Source: Planctomycetota bacterium (GTDB lineage: Bacteria; Planctomycetota; Phycisphaerae; UBA1845; PWPN01). Taken from it: a stretch of DNA of 64,000 nucleotides. Shown piece after piece: positions 25,250 through 34,130 of the stretch. The translations under genes and the position numbers were made by a program. The stretch spans positions 186,001 through 250,000 of the forward strand of contig JAKLEZ010000003.1 of the NCBI GenBank assembly GCA_022711465.1. The letters are read 5' to 3'. Below the pieces are notes generated by a model, which saw only the letters and a list, made by a program, of their open reading frames with translations, did no database searches and was not told the DNA's origin. Each line of letters opens with the position of its first letter. The first letter of the stretch is position 1.

Positions 25250-28200
25250 TCATCGCGGATGGAACAGCTCCGCCGGGTCGCTGGCCCAGTAGGGCGAGAA
25301 ACCTTCGATCGACAGGACCCTGGCCTCGTCGATCTGCAGCGACCAGCCTGCGACCTCACCTCCGACCGGAGCCTTGAGTTCAAGCTCGTATCGGCCGGGA
25401 TCCTGGAAGTCGATGAAATGCCGCACCGCGGCGACCGGTTTGCCGGCCGGGTCGTAGAGGGTGACCCCGTGGAAGCCCTCGCCCACTGCCTCGAAACGAA
25501 CCTTCACCTGCCCGACGCCCTCGGTCAGATAACCGTAGGCCCGAGGAAACAGAAAGGGCAACTGGACGCAGCCCGGATCGTGCACCGTCATTCGCCCGCT
25601 TGCATCGCGCTGGATCTGCCAGCCCCGGACCCCCGCCCCGGTCAGGCGAAGGCGATAGGTGTCCTGGCCCGAGAGCGTGAACACGGCTGCTTCAAAGAAA
25701 CGGGCCGCGTCGCGCAGTTCGAAGACCCGCACCCTCCGGCCGGCGCCGTCGATCAGCTCTGCCTTGCCCTCCGCGAGCCCCTCCCGGATCACCATGACCG
25801 GGGCAGGGCTCTGCCCGGCGGGTCGCAGGCCCACCTCGACTTCCGCGCTTCTGAACCGCGTGGCCTTCCACGTGGTCGGCTCGGGCAGCGAGCCGGGCAC
25901 CGCGTCGAACAGCGGCAGCAGGTTGTACCGGGCGGCGAACCGTGGGAACCGCCAGGCGTGGGTCTCCTCAGCCTCGGCCGAGCGCTCCATGAGAAACTCG
26001 AGCGAGCTCCGCCAGGTGCGCTCCACCGCGTCGATGAACCGCGGATCGCGCGTCCGCCCCGCCGCCCAGCAGTACGCGTTCAACGTCCGACAGGCGTACT
26101 CCGGGTAGAACCCCAGGGTCCGGCCGGCAACCTTCAGAATGCCCTCGGCCAGCTGGGGATCGCCGTTCAGCTCCTGCACGCTGAGCATCCCGTTCATGGC
26201 GATGCCGTTGAAGAAGGCGATGCGGTTGTCCCAGCGGATCGCGAACTTGCCCGTCGGAGATTGCCCGGCGATGAGGCGGTGGCACAAAGCCTCGGCGGCG
26301 CGAAGGTAACGCGGCTCGCGGGTGACCTCGTAGAGCCCGGTGAGAGCGTACAGCGACCAGCCGATCTGCCGCTCGTTGCCGGTGCCCTGGCCCCTCTCGA
26401 GGTTCCCGGCGATCCAGTCGCCGACCCGCATGGCCACCTCCAGCGAGCGACGTTCGCCGGTCAGCAAATGGTGCAGAAGCATGCCGCGCACAAAGACGTG
26501 GCCGAGGTCGGCTTCGGTCGTGGTGTGCTGGGGGCTGTGCTTCCACGGGTGCCCGCTGTGGTGATTGACGTCGATGTCCGCCTGGTGGCGGGCCATCGGC
26601 TCGGCCGCGTCGACGTACCACGTCTCACCCGTGCGCAGATACTGAAACATGAAGTTCAGATGCACGTCGTATTCGAGATCGGCGTAGGCGTTCTTGCCCT
26701 TGTAGGGCCCGCCCATGTAGGCGTCGCCAAAATCGCGCATGCCGAACGGCATCGCGTTGAGCCAGGCCCGCATGGCCGAGTCGCGCCAGCATTCCCAATA
26801 GGGCAGGAGCGCAATGACCTCGCGGGTTCGGGGCAGAATCCCACCAGCCGCCTCCGTGCCGCACATCCACGCCGGCGGCATCGTGATCCGCAACGGATCG
26901 AGAACAACCTGCGCCGGCGGTGTGGCCGCGCATTCGATCACCAGTTCGTGCGTCTTGGCCAGGCCGGCCTCCCATTCGAAAGGCTTGTCCCCCGCCCACA
27001 GCCTCACCCCCACCGCACCTGCCGTCACTAACAGGCTCTTGGGGCAGTTCTGCCAGAAGTGCCGCAGGCCGAGCGTACACCAGCCCTCGTCGAGCTCCAC
27101 CGCCAGCCAGCCGGGGTGGCGACGGCCTTGGTAGTCCTTGCCGCCGGGCTGACGAACCGCGTAGCTGAGATCATCAGCCTGGAGCACCTCGGTCCGCTCC
27201 GCGGCCGGCAGCACCAGAGCCTCCTGCTCCGTGCCGACGAGAACTCGAGCCGGCGCACCGCCCGGAACGAAACGCACCGCCAGATCCGCCACCCGAATGA
27301 CCGGGGCAGGTTCATCGAATGGCTGCCTGCGGGGAGCCAGATGAGTCACGGTCAGCAGGAGACCCAGCCGTCCGCAACCCGCCGCCGCCAGGACCCGCAA
27401 CTCATACCCCAGGGCCGACTTCCGGCCGTTGACGTCACCCAGCCAGCCGCTCAGCCGGACCGTGGCATGCTGCTCGCCACTCTCTTCGACCTCAATCCTC
27501 TCCGCAGCAAGAGCGCGCAACGAGAGCGGCACGCCTTCGGCATCCACCTGGGCTTCAATGCTCATCCTGCCGAGTACCGGCGAACCGTCGCCCGACCCAT
27601 GCTCCCGAATCGTCACCCGCTGAACAAGATCGGCGGGCGTGAGGCGGGCGACGATGCGGCCGGTGTCGATCGTGACCACGTCGCCGGTCTGCTGAAAGCG
27701 CAAACCAGGCGCAAGCGGGGAGGCGACCGGGCCCTCGCCGGAGACCTCCACCTGAAGCGGTTGTCCCGCTTCACCGGCAAAGTCGAGCAGGGCCCACCGA
27801 ACCGAGCCGTCTTCCCACTTCGAGAGAGCCCTGGCCGTCATGGGCACAACCGCTCCGTCGGCCTTCACCAGCCGTAGACTCGCCCCATCCTGGATTCGAC
27901 CTTCGGGAAGAGGGAACCCGGCACGCACGTGTCCCCGCTGTCCCCGTTCACCTACGATCGTGATCGGCACGCGACCGGTCTTGAGTAAGGCCTCGTATTC
28001 CCGCTCGTAGGACAGCCTGGCAGGTTCACGCAGCGAGGCTTGAAGGCCATCCTCCGCCTCCTTCAGCACCGCCTTCGGATCGTATGCCCGATGTTCCGGC
28101 TCCGCATCCATGACACAGCGGAACCCGAGCGCGTCGTGGGCTCCGTACGGCACCAGGCGTGCCCGCTGAGCACATCGGCCGGTGTTCGGCTGGCCGTAGA

Positions 28201-28870
28201 AGTAGGTCGCGCCGCCGCCGCGGATGATCTTGTATTGCCTGCCGAAGTGGATCGACCGGGCAGCCGAACCCGGGTAGACCTCGAACCAGTCGGCGGTCCA
28301 CTCCCAGGCATTGCCGGCCATGTCCAGACAACCGCACGGCGACGCGCCTGCCGGATGGGCGCCGACCTCGGCCACATCCTTGTCCTCCGCCAGATTGCGC
28401 CGGGTCACTTCGTCGATCTGGCCCCACGGAAACCGCCGTCCGTCGATCCCGCGCGCCGCCTTCTCCCACTCGGCCTCCGTCGGCAGCCGCTTGCCCGCCC
28501 AGAGGGCGTAGCCCATGGCGTCGTACCAGGTGATGTTTGTGACCGGCAGCCGCTCGCCGACCCGGGGCGGCCGCTGCTCCGCCCAGCCCGTCGGCGGCCT
28601 GCTGCCGGTCTCCTGTAGGAAGCGGGAGTACTGCCCGACGGTCACCTCGGTCTTGTCGATGTAGAACCCAGGCAGGTCCACCCGACGAGACGGCCCCTCC
28701 TCAGGCCTGCCTTCCCCGGTGCCCATGATGAATGAGCCGGCAGGCACCAGGACCATCGCCCCCCCGTCCTTGCCGATCACGGAAACGGGCGGCCCCTGGC
28801 CGGCGCCGAAGGCCGCCCCAACCAGGATGGCCGGGCTGGCCGCGACAAGGCCCCACCAGCAGAGGTTCAT
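25250..28870 (-). CDS. Secreted fusion of formylglycine-generating-enzyme-like domain and exo-rhamnogalacturonan-lyase-like region
   Basis: A 1206-residue protein that starts after GGGAG with a signal peptide. Residues of about 30-270 are FGE-sulfatase/SUMF1-like: MVLVPAGSFIMGTG, YIDKTEVTVGQYSRF, RLPTEAEWEKAARG, DMAGNAWEWTADW and GFRCV. True formylglycine enzymes need two catalytic cysteines near the C-terminus; only GFRCV and one CAQRA Cys are visible there, so this may be a binding module. From about 300 on, the layout resembles PcRGLX/YetA-type proteins: an N-terminal RIFT barrel (LSKWEDGSVRWALLDF), a beta-sandwich, and an alpha/alpha toroid (HHSGHPWKHSPQHTTTEADLGH). This predicts a pectin-like polysaccharide lyase or binder. 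Confidence 0.7.
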   Translation of the reverse strand: MNLCWWGLVAASPAILVGAAFGAGQGPPVSVIGKDGGAMVLVPAGSFIMGTGEGRPEEGPSRRVDLPGFYIDKTEVTVGQYSRFLQETGSRPPTGWAEQRPPRVGERLPVTNITWYDAMGYALWAGKRLPTEAEWEKAARGIDGRRFPWGQIDEVTRRNLAEDKDVAEVGAHPAGASPCGCLDMAGNAWEWTADWFEVYPGSAARSIHFGRQYKIIRGGGATYFYGQPNTGRCAQRARLVPYGAHDALGFRCVMDAEPEHRAYDPKAVLKEAEDGLQASLREPARLSYEREYEALLKTGRVPITIVGERGQRGHVRAGFPLPEGRIQDGASLRLVKADGAVVPMTARALSKWEDGSVRWALLDFAGEAGQPLQVEVSGEGPVASPLAPGLRFQQTGDVVTIDTGRIVARLTPADLVQRVTIREHGSGDGSPVLGRMSIEAQVDAEGVPLSLRALAAERIEVEESGEQHATVRLSGWLGDVNGRKSALGYELRVLAAAGCGRLGLLLTVTHLAPRRQPFDEPAPVIRVADLAVRFVPGGAPARVLVGTEQEALVLPAAERTEVLQADDLSYAVRQPGGKDYQGRRHPGWLAVELDEGWCTLGLRHFWQNCPKSLLVTAGAVGVRLWAGDKPFEWEAGLAKTHELVIECAATPPAQVVLDPLRITMPPAWMCGTEAAGGILPRTREVIALLPYWECWRDSAMRAWLNAMPFGMRDFGDAYMGGPYKGKNAYADLEYDVHLNFMFQYLRTGETWYVDAAEPMARHQADIDVNHHSGHPWKHSPQHTTTEADLGHVFVRGMLLHHLLTGERRSLEVAMRVGDWIAGNLERGQGTGNERQIGWSLYALTGLYEVTREPRYLRAAEALCHRLIAGQSPTGKFAIRWDNRIAFFNGIAMNGMLSVQELNGDPQLAEGILKVAGRTLGFYPEYACRTLNAYCWAAGRTRDPRFIDAVERTWRSSLEFLMERSAEAEETHAWRFPRFAARYNLLPLFDAVPGSLPEPTTWKATRFRSAEVEVGLRPAGQSPAPVMVIREGLAEGKAELIDGAGRRVRVFELRDAARFFEAAVFTLSGQDTYRLRLTGAGVRGWQIQRDASGRMTVHDPGCVQLPFLFPRAYGYLTEGVGQVKVRFEAVGEGFHGVTLYDPAGKPVAAVRHFIDFQDPGRYELELKAPVGGEVAGWSLQIDEARVLSIEGFSPYWASDPAELFHPR

Positions 28871-29322
28871 GAAGCGATCTCCCGCGACCATCGAACGAAG
28901 AACCGCACCCTCACCCCGTGCGGCTGTTGCACCAGACCGCCGGCAGCAGCCCGGACTGCCCATGCCCCAATGCCCCGACCGACTCGTCGCAGTGCAGGGG
29001 CCCACCGTCCCGAATGGGATGAATGTCGGCCATCAGCGGTTTCGACGCTCGCGACCCGGGACACCGGAGGAGCCCGGTCAGGTGTGAGCCGTATTCTATC
29101 GCCGGGTCCACCGGAGGCAATTCCGCGGATCACCGTTCTGCTCATCCGGCGCGAGATTATCAGACCCGTCCCTAATCCTCCCCGCGCCCGATGCACCCCG
29201 GCACAGCTTGAGCTGGGCCTCCGGCCCCGGCCCGCCGTTTGCTCAGCATGTGCCATCGGTCAGCCGATGAAGAACAGGTCTTCTGCATGGTGAACCGGCC
29301 GGACCACGACTGAGGAGCTCGC
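28871..29322. other. Divergent intergenic region, 452 bases
   Basis: The region lies between the SUMF1-like gene and the hydrogenase-like kinase gene. It holds the candidate minus-strand promoter listed next and a GGAG just before the kinase ATG. No small gene with a ribosome site was found. Confidence 0.45.
29093..29120 (-). promoter_or_regulatory. Candidate promoter for the SUMF1-like gene (TTGCCT - 16 bp - TAGAAT)
   Basis: Read on the minus strand, TTGCCT (29120-29115) and TAGAAT (29098-29093) are separated by 16 bases. Transcription would start near 29086 and leave a leader of about 215 bases before the ATG at 28870. Confidence 0.35.
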
Positions 29323-32300
29323 ATGAATCCCAAGGGGCGTGCGGCGCGAACACAGCCGCAGGTGATCGACGTTGACAAGGACAAGTGCGTCAACTGCCAT
29401 GCCTGCATCTCGGCCTGTCCCGTCAAGTTCTGCAACGACGGCAGTGGCTCCTACGTCAAGGTCGACCCCGACACCTGTATCGGCTGCGGCCACTGCCTGA
29501 GAGCCTGTCTCCATCAGGCCCGACGGTTCGTCGATGACCTCGGCGCCTTCACGACCGACCTGGACAGTGGCCTTCCGATGGTGGCGATCGTCGCCCCCTC
29601 GGCCGCGGCCAATTACCCCGACACCTACATGAACCTGGTCGGATGGCTCAAGAAGCGCGGGGTCAAGGCCGTCTTCGACGTCAGCTTCGGCGCTGAGCTG
29701 GCCGCTCATGCCCTCGTGGAATTCATCCGGACGCGCGACCCCAGGCTGGTCATTGCTTCCCCATGCCCGGCCATCGTCACCTACATCCAGACGTATCAGC
29801 CTGAGCTGTTGCCGCATCTTGCCCCGGTCGATTCACCGATGGTCTGCACCATGAAGATGATCCGGGCCCATTACCCGCAGTATGCAGACTGCCGGATCGC
29901 GGCCATCTCGCCGTGTGTGGCCAAGAAGCGGGAGTTCGCCGAGGCCGGCCTCGGGGACTACAACGTCGCTTTCGAGTCGCTGAACCACCTCTTTCGGCAG
30001 GAGAACATCGACCTTTCCCAGGAGCCTTTGGGGACTTTCGAGAATCCACCGGCGGAGCTGGCGGTCTTGTTCTCGACCCCGGGGGGTCTTCTCCGCACCG
30101 CCCAGCGCTGGATGCCGGAACTCGCCCAGCGAACCCGAAGGATCGAGGGCATTCCCATCGTCTACGACTACCTCCGACATCTCCCGGAGGTCCTCGATCA
30201 CGATCGGGCCCCTCTTCTGGTAGACTGCCTGAGCTGCGCGTTCGGGTGCAACGCAGGCCCGGCGACGCACATGGCCAGCAAGTCACCGGACGACATCGAG
30301 TACTGGATCGAGAAGCGCTGCCAGGAAGCAACAGCCTGCTGCGAGCAGCAGCCACTCCTCGCCGGCCAGCCCGGGCGACCCAATATCAACACCCTGGTGT
30401 CCGCCTACCGGCCGGAAGGAATCGCCAGCAGACAATACGCCGATCTGCGAAACAGAAACCGGACCCAGATCCCAGACGAGAGAACCCGCTGGGTCATCCT
30501 CGGCCAGATGCACAAGTACGCGGAAACCGACCTCTACAACTGCACCTCCTGCGGATACCTCTCCTGCACGGGAATGGCCACGGCCATCTACAACGGCAAG
30601 AACAAGCCCGACAACTGCCATTTCTACCTGGCACGAGAGCGGGAGATCACCCACCGTGAGATGGTCGAAAGAGAGAAACGGTTCCGCACTATCCTGACCA
30701 CCTGCATCGAGGGCTTCGTCTCCGTCGATAACGATTTCGTCATCACCGAAGTCAACCCGGCCTTCTGCCGAATGCTGGCCATGGGTCCGGATCGGATCGT
30801 GGGTCGGAGCCTCCAGGATCTGACCGACGACGCGGGCCGAGACCAACTCAATCGCCAGATTCAGCTCCGCCAGGCGGGGAACTCGAGCGCCTACGAGATC
30901 CGGCTGGTTCGCGGAGACGCCAAGACGGTCGACTGCCTCTTCAGCGCCTCGCCCATCCGCGACAGCACCGGGCGGAAAACCGGCTCGTTCGCCATGGTCA
31001 CCGACATCACCGCCCGTAAGCAGGCCGAGGCGGATCTGCACAAGGCCCACGACGAGCTGGAGCAGCGCGTACGCGACCGAACCTCCGAGCTCGCCCGGGC
31101 CAATAGCGACCTCCAGGTCGAGATCGCCGAGCGGGAGCGGGCCGAGGCAGCACGCCGACTGAACGAGGTCCGATTGGTCGCCATGCTCCGGCTCCACGGG
31201 ATGAAGGAGCGGAGTATCCAGGAGATCACGGACTTCGCCGTCGAGAACGCCACCGTGATGACCGAGAGCGAAATCGGCTACCTGGCATTCCTCAACGAGG
31301 ACGAGAGCGTGCTCACCATGTGCTCATGGTCCAAGAACGCCATGGCGGAGTGCACCATCATCGACAAGCCCGTCGCCTATCCGGTCCATGCGACCGGCCT
31401 GTGGGGCGAGGCCGTTCGGCAGCGAAAAGCCATCATCACGAACGATTACCCGGCCCCCAACCCCTACAAGAAGGGAACCCCCCCCGGCCACGTCAAGATC
31501 GTCCGCCACATGAATATCCCCGTCTTTGACGGGGACAAGATCGTGGCCGTGGTCGGAGTGGGCAATAAGAGCACGGACTATGACGAGACGGATGCCCGCC
31601 AACTGACCCTGTTCGCGAACGGCATGTGGGATCTGATCCGCCGCAAGCGCGCGGACGAGGCCCTCCATGCCGCCAAGGAGGCCGCTGAGGCCGCGACCCG
31701 GGCCAAGAGTGAGTTCCTCGCGGTCATGAGCCATGAGATCCGGACGCCCATGAGCGGCGTGATCGGCATGCTCGACATCCTGCTCCGATCCCCGCACCCG
31801 CCCCAGGAACAGAACTACCTGGAAATGGCCAGCGACAGCGCCAAATCCCTGCTGGTCCTCCTGGAGGACATTCTGGACACCTCGCGCATCGAGGCCGGCA
31901 AACTCAAACTCGAGGCCATCCCCTTCCGCCCGCGGCAGGTCCTCACCGAAGCGATCGAGACCTTCCGCATCCGAGCCGAATCCAAAGGCCTGCACCTCAC
32001 CTGCGACAGCAGCCCCGGCGTGCCGCAGGTGTTGATCGGTGATCCGACGCGGCTGCGCCAGATCCTGGTCAATCTCGTCGGCAACGCCGTCAAATTCACC
32101 CAGCACGGCGGCATCAGAATCGCGGCCCGCTGCGACTCGCGCGCCGAGAACAAGGCCGTGATTCGAGTCACGGTCCGTGATTCGGGCATCGGCATCCCCC
32201 TGGAGGCCCAACCGCATCTCTTCCAGAAGTTCCAGCAGGCCGATACGTCGACAACACGCCAGTACGGCGGCGCCGGACTCGGGCTCTCCATCTGCAGGAG

Positions 32301-33327
32301 CCTGGTCACCATGATGGACGGCACCATCAGCGTCGAAAGCGAGCCCGGCCGCGGTTCCGCGTTCACGTTCACCGTCCGGCTGCCGCTGGGCGACGACAAG
32401 GACGCGGAACGCTCGGGCTTGCTCCAGGAATCAGCCGCGCGGCGGCCATACCACGCGGCGCGCCTGAAACTCCTCGGCGCCGAGGACAACCCCGTCAATC
32501 AGACCATCGCCCGCGTCCTGGTCGAGGGTATGGGACACCAGATCGACTTCGTCGACAACGGCCAGCAGGCGGTCGAGGCCCTGTCCGCCCAGCCCTACGA
32601 CGCAGTCCTCATGGACGCACGCATGCCGGTCTTGGACGGTCTCAGAGCCACCGGCATCATCCGCGATCCCGAATCACCCGCCCTTGACCACGAAATCTAC
32701 ATCATCGCCATGACCGCCAACGCGTCGGCGGCCGACCGCGAACAATGCCTGGCAGCCGGAATGAACGAGTATGTCCGCAAGCCGGTCGATGAGGCCTGCC
32801 TGTACGCCGCCCTCGCCAATGCCATCGAACATCAGCGCAACCGGGGAATGATCCTCGATGCCATGCCCGGCTCCGCGAGCACACCAGCCCCGTCTCCACG
32901 CTCCGAGCAGGAAAGGCCATCTTCCCCCTCGGGCGTATCGGCTGGCATCGCCTTCTGCCAGAAGCAGAACGACGCACCATCGGAGTTCGCCGATGTGGCC
33001 GGCCAGTTTTCACCCGAGGCCCTGCACGAAATCACCGCGCAGTACTTGCAGGACACCCCCGATCGCATCGCCGAGATGAAAGCCGCATTCAAGAACCGCG
33101 ACACCGAGACCCTTTCCCGCGCCGCCCACACCCTCAAGAGCTCCTCGCGCTACGTCAGGGCCGCGGGGGTCAGCAGACTGGGAGCGGAGATCGAGCAGCG
33201 GGCCGATCGGGGTGAATGGGCGGAGATGGAACAGTGGATCGCCAGGCTGGAAGTGGACTTCCAGAAGGTCAAATCGTGTCTGCTCGCGTCCGGCGACCCC
33301 TCGGAAGCAGGAGAAGCGAAGCCATGA
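29323..33327 (+). CDS. [FeFe]-hydrogenase-like sensor fused to a hybrid histidine kinase (4Fe4S-H-cluster domain-PAS-GAF-HK-REC-HPt)
   Basis: A 1334-residue soluble protein. Two [4Fe-4S] ferredoxin motifs (Cys22-25-28-32 and Cys52-55-58-62) precede a [FeFe]-hydrogenase large-subunit domain (about 85-320). The four H-cluster cysteine positions are kept: Cys148 (SPCPA), Cys198 (SPCVAKK), Cys305 and Cys309 (CAFGC). The proton-relay cysteine beside the first is a proline. A third cluster (Cys407-410-415-432) follows, then PAS (about 440-565), coiled coil, GAF (about 625-775), HisKA with His804 (MSHEIRTPM), HATPase (about 900-1020), receiver with Asp1098, and HPt with His1269. Group C/D-type hydrogenase-like sensors are known; a single-chain phosphorelay of this size is unusual. 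It probably senses hydrogen or redox state. The stop overlaps the next gene by four bases (ATGA). Confidence 0.85.
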   Translation: MNPKGRAARTQPQVIDVDKDKCVNCHACISACPVKFCNDGSGSYVKVDPDTCIGCGHCLRACLHQARRFVDDLGAFTTDLDSGLPMVAIVAPSAAANYPDTYMNLVGWLKKRGVKAVFDVSFGAELAAHALVEFIRTRDPRLVIASPCPAIVTYIQTYQPELLPHLAPVDSPMVCTMKMIRAHYPQYADCRIAAISPCVAKKREFAEAGLGDYNVAFESLNHLFRQENIDLSQEPLGTFENPPAELAVLFSTPGGLLRTAQRWMPELAQRTRRIEGIPIVYDYLRHLPEVLDHDRAPLLVDCLSCAFGCNAGPATHMASKSPDDIEYWIEKRCQEATACCEQQPLLAGQPGRPNINTLVSAYRPEGIASRQYADLRNRNRTQIPDERTRWVILGQMHKYAETDLYNCTSCGYLSCTGMATAIYNGKNKPDNCHFYLAREREITHREMVEREKRFRTILTTCIEGFVSVDNDFVITEVNPAFCRMLAMGPDRIVGRSLQDLTDDAGRDQLNRQIQLRQAGNSSAYEIRLVRGDAKTVDCLFSASPIRDSTGRKTGSFAMVTDITARKQAEADLHKAHDELEQRVRDRTSELARANSDLQVEIAERERAEAARRLNEVRLVAMLRLHGMKERSIQEITDFAVENATVMTESEIGYLAFLNEDESVLTMCSWSKNAMAECTIIDKPVAYPVHATGLWGEAVRQRKAIITNDYPAPNPYKKGTPPGHVKIVRHMNIPVFDGDKIVAVVGVGNKSTDYDETDARQLTLFANGMWDLIRRKRADEALHAAKEAAEAATRAKSEFLAVMSHEIRTPMSGVIGMLDILLRSPHPPQEQNYLEMASDSAKSLLVLLEDILDTSRIEAGKLKLEAIPFRPRQVLTEAIETFRIRAESKGLHLTCDSSPGVPQVLIGDPTRLRQILVNLVGNAVKFTQHGGIRIAARCDSRAENKAVIRVTVRDSGIGIPLEAQPHLFQKFQQADTSTTRQYGGAGLGLSICRSLVTMMDGTISVESEPGRGSAFTFTVRLPLGDDKDAERSGLLQESAARRPYHAARLKLLGAEDNPVNQTIARVLVEGMGHQIDFVDNGQQAVEALSAQPYDAVLMDARMPVLDGLRATGIIRDPESPALDHEIYIIAMTANASAADREQCLAAGMNEYVRKPVDEACLYAALANAIEHQRNRGMILDAMPGSASTPAPSPRSEQERPSSPSGVSAGIAFCQKQNDAPSEFADVAGQFSPEALHEITAQYLQDTPDRIAEMKAAFKNRDTETLSRAAHTLKSSSRYVRAAGVSRLGAEIEQRADRGEWAEMEQWIARLEVDFQKVKSCLLASGDPSEAGEAKP

Positions 33328-34073
33328 AGATACTGCACGCCGACGACGATGCGACCTCGCGCATCGCGCTGCGCCATATTCTCAAGGCCGAGCCAACGTG
33401 GCAGATCACCGAGGCTCAGGATGGCCAGGTCGCCTGGGAGTTGCTGAAGGGCGGATTCCAGCCGGATCTGTGCCTCTTCGATATCAAGATGCCCCGGCTG
33501 AGCGGTCACCAGCTCGTCCAGCGAATACGATCCGATTCCCGATGGCGCAACCTGCACGTGGTCATGATCTCCAGCATTCGAAGCCGCGAGATGATCCTGT
33601 CTTTGGCCGCCCTGCAGATCTCCGCCTATCTGCTCAAGCCCTACGTCGCCGCCAAAGTGCTGGACACCCTGCGCCGAGCCCTCCGCTTCAACGTCACCGA
33701 CTCCTTGACCAACCCCGAATCCGCCATCCAGCGGCTGTGCCTGACACCCGCACGCTACCTCGAAGTGCTCACCAAGCACCTGATCGTCCTCGACAGCCGC
33801 CTGGCCGAGGTCCGCGAGGCCGCTCAACACCATGACCGAATGAAGGCCGCAGAACAGCTCGACGATATGGCGGTGGACTGCATCAGACTCGGCGCCGAGC
33901 GCTTCGGCGCATTCGCCATCGATGCCGGCAAGGCCTTGCGAACCCCGAACACCGATCCACCCGACCTGCATCCGCTCGAGGAGGAGCTGATGAATCTGCA
34001 GGCGGCGTGCGAACGACTCAAGGAGAGCTTCTCCAGAGAACGCCGCGCCGTGCTGGGCGGCTCCTATCGATGA
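33324..34073 (+). CDS. Response regulator with degenerate HPt-like C-terminal domain
   Basis: A 249-residue protein translationally coupled to the sensor kinase (ATGA overlap). Residues 1-122 are a receiver: Asp8-Asp9 (HADDDA), phosphoacceptor Asp53 (LFDIKMP), Ser83 and Lys105 (LLKPY). The remaining 125 residues are helical and have no DNA-binding or enzyme motif. Residues 175-198 line up with the HPt helix of the partner kinase (compare AAHTLKSS with AAEQLDDM, then G..R.GA), but the phosphorylated His is a Glu (Glu177). It may dock with or cap the phosphorelay instead of carrying phosphate; this is inference. Confidence 0.8.
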   Translation: MKILHADDDATSRIALRHILKAEPTWQITEAQDGQVAWELLKGGFQPDLCLFDIKMPRLSGHQLVQRIRSDSRWRNLHVVMISSIRSREMILSLAALQISAYLLKPYVAAKVLDTLRRALRFNVTDSLTNPESAIQRLCLTPARYLEVLTKHLIVLDSRLAEVREAAQHHDRMKAAEQLDDMAVDCIRLGAERFGAFAIDAGKALRTPNTDPPDLHPLEEELMNLQAACERLKESFSRERRAVLGGSYR

Positions 34074-34130
34074 CCACCCCCCATTCCACCCAAACCTGAG
34101 GACCAGGCCCCGGGCGACTCCACCTCCGGA

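Noticed and set aside
29323-33327. Catalytic [FeFe] hydrogenase
   Set aside because: The proton-relay Cys is Pro, no small-subunit domain follows and kinase domains take up the rest, so a sensor role is more likely.
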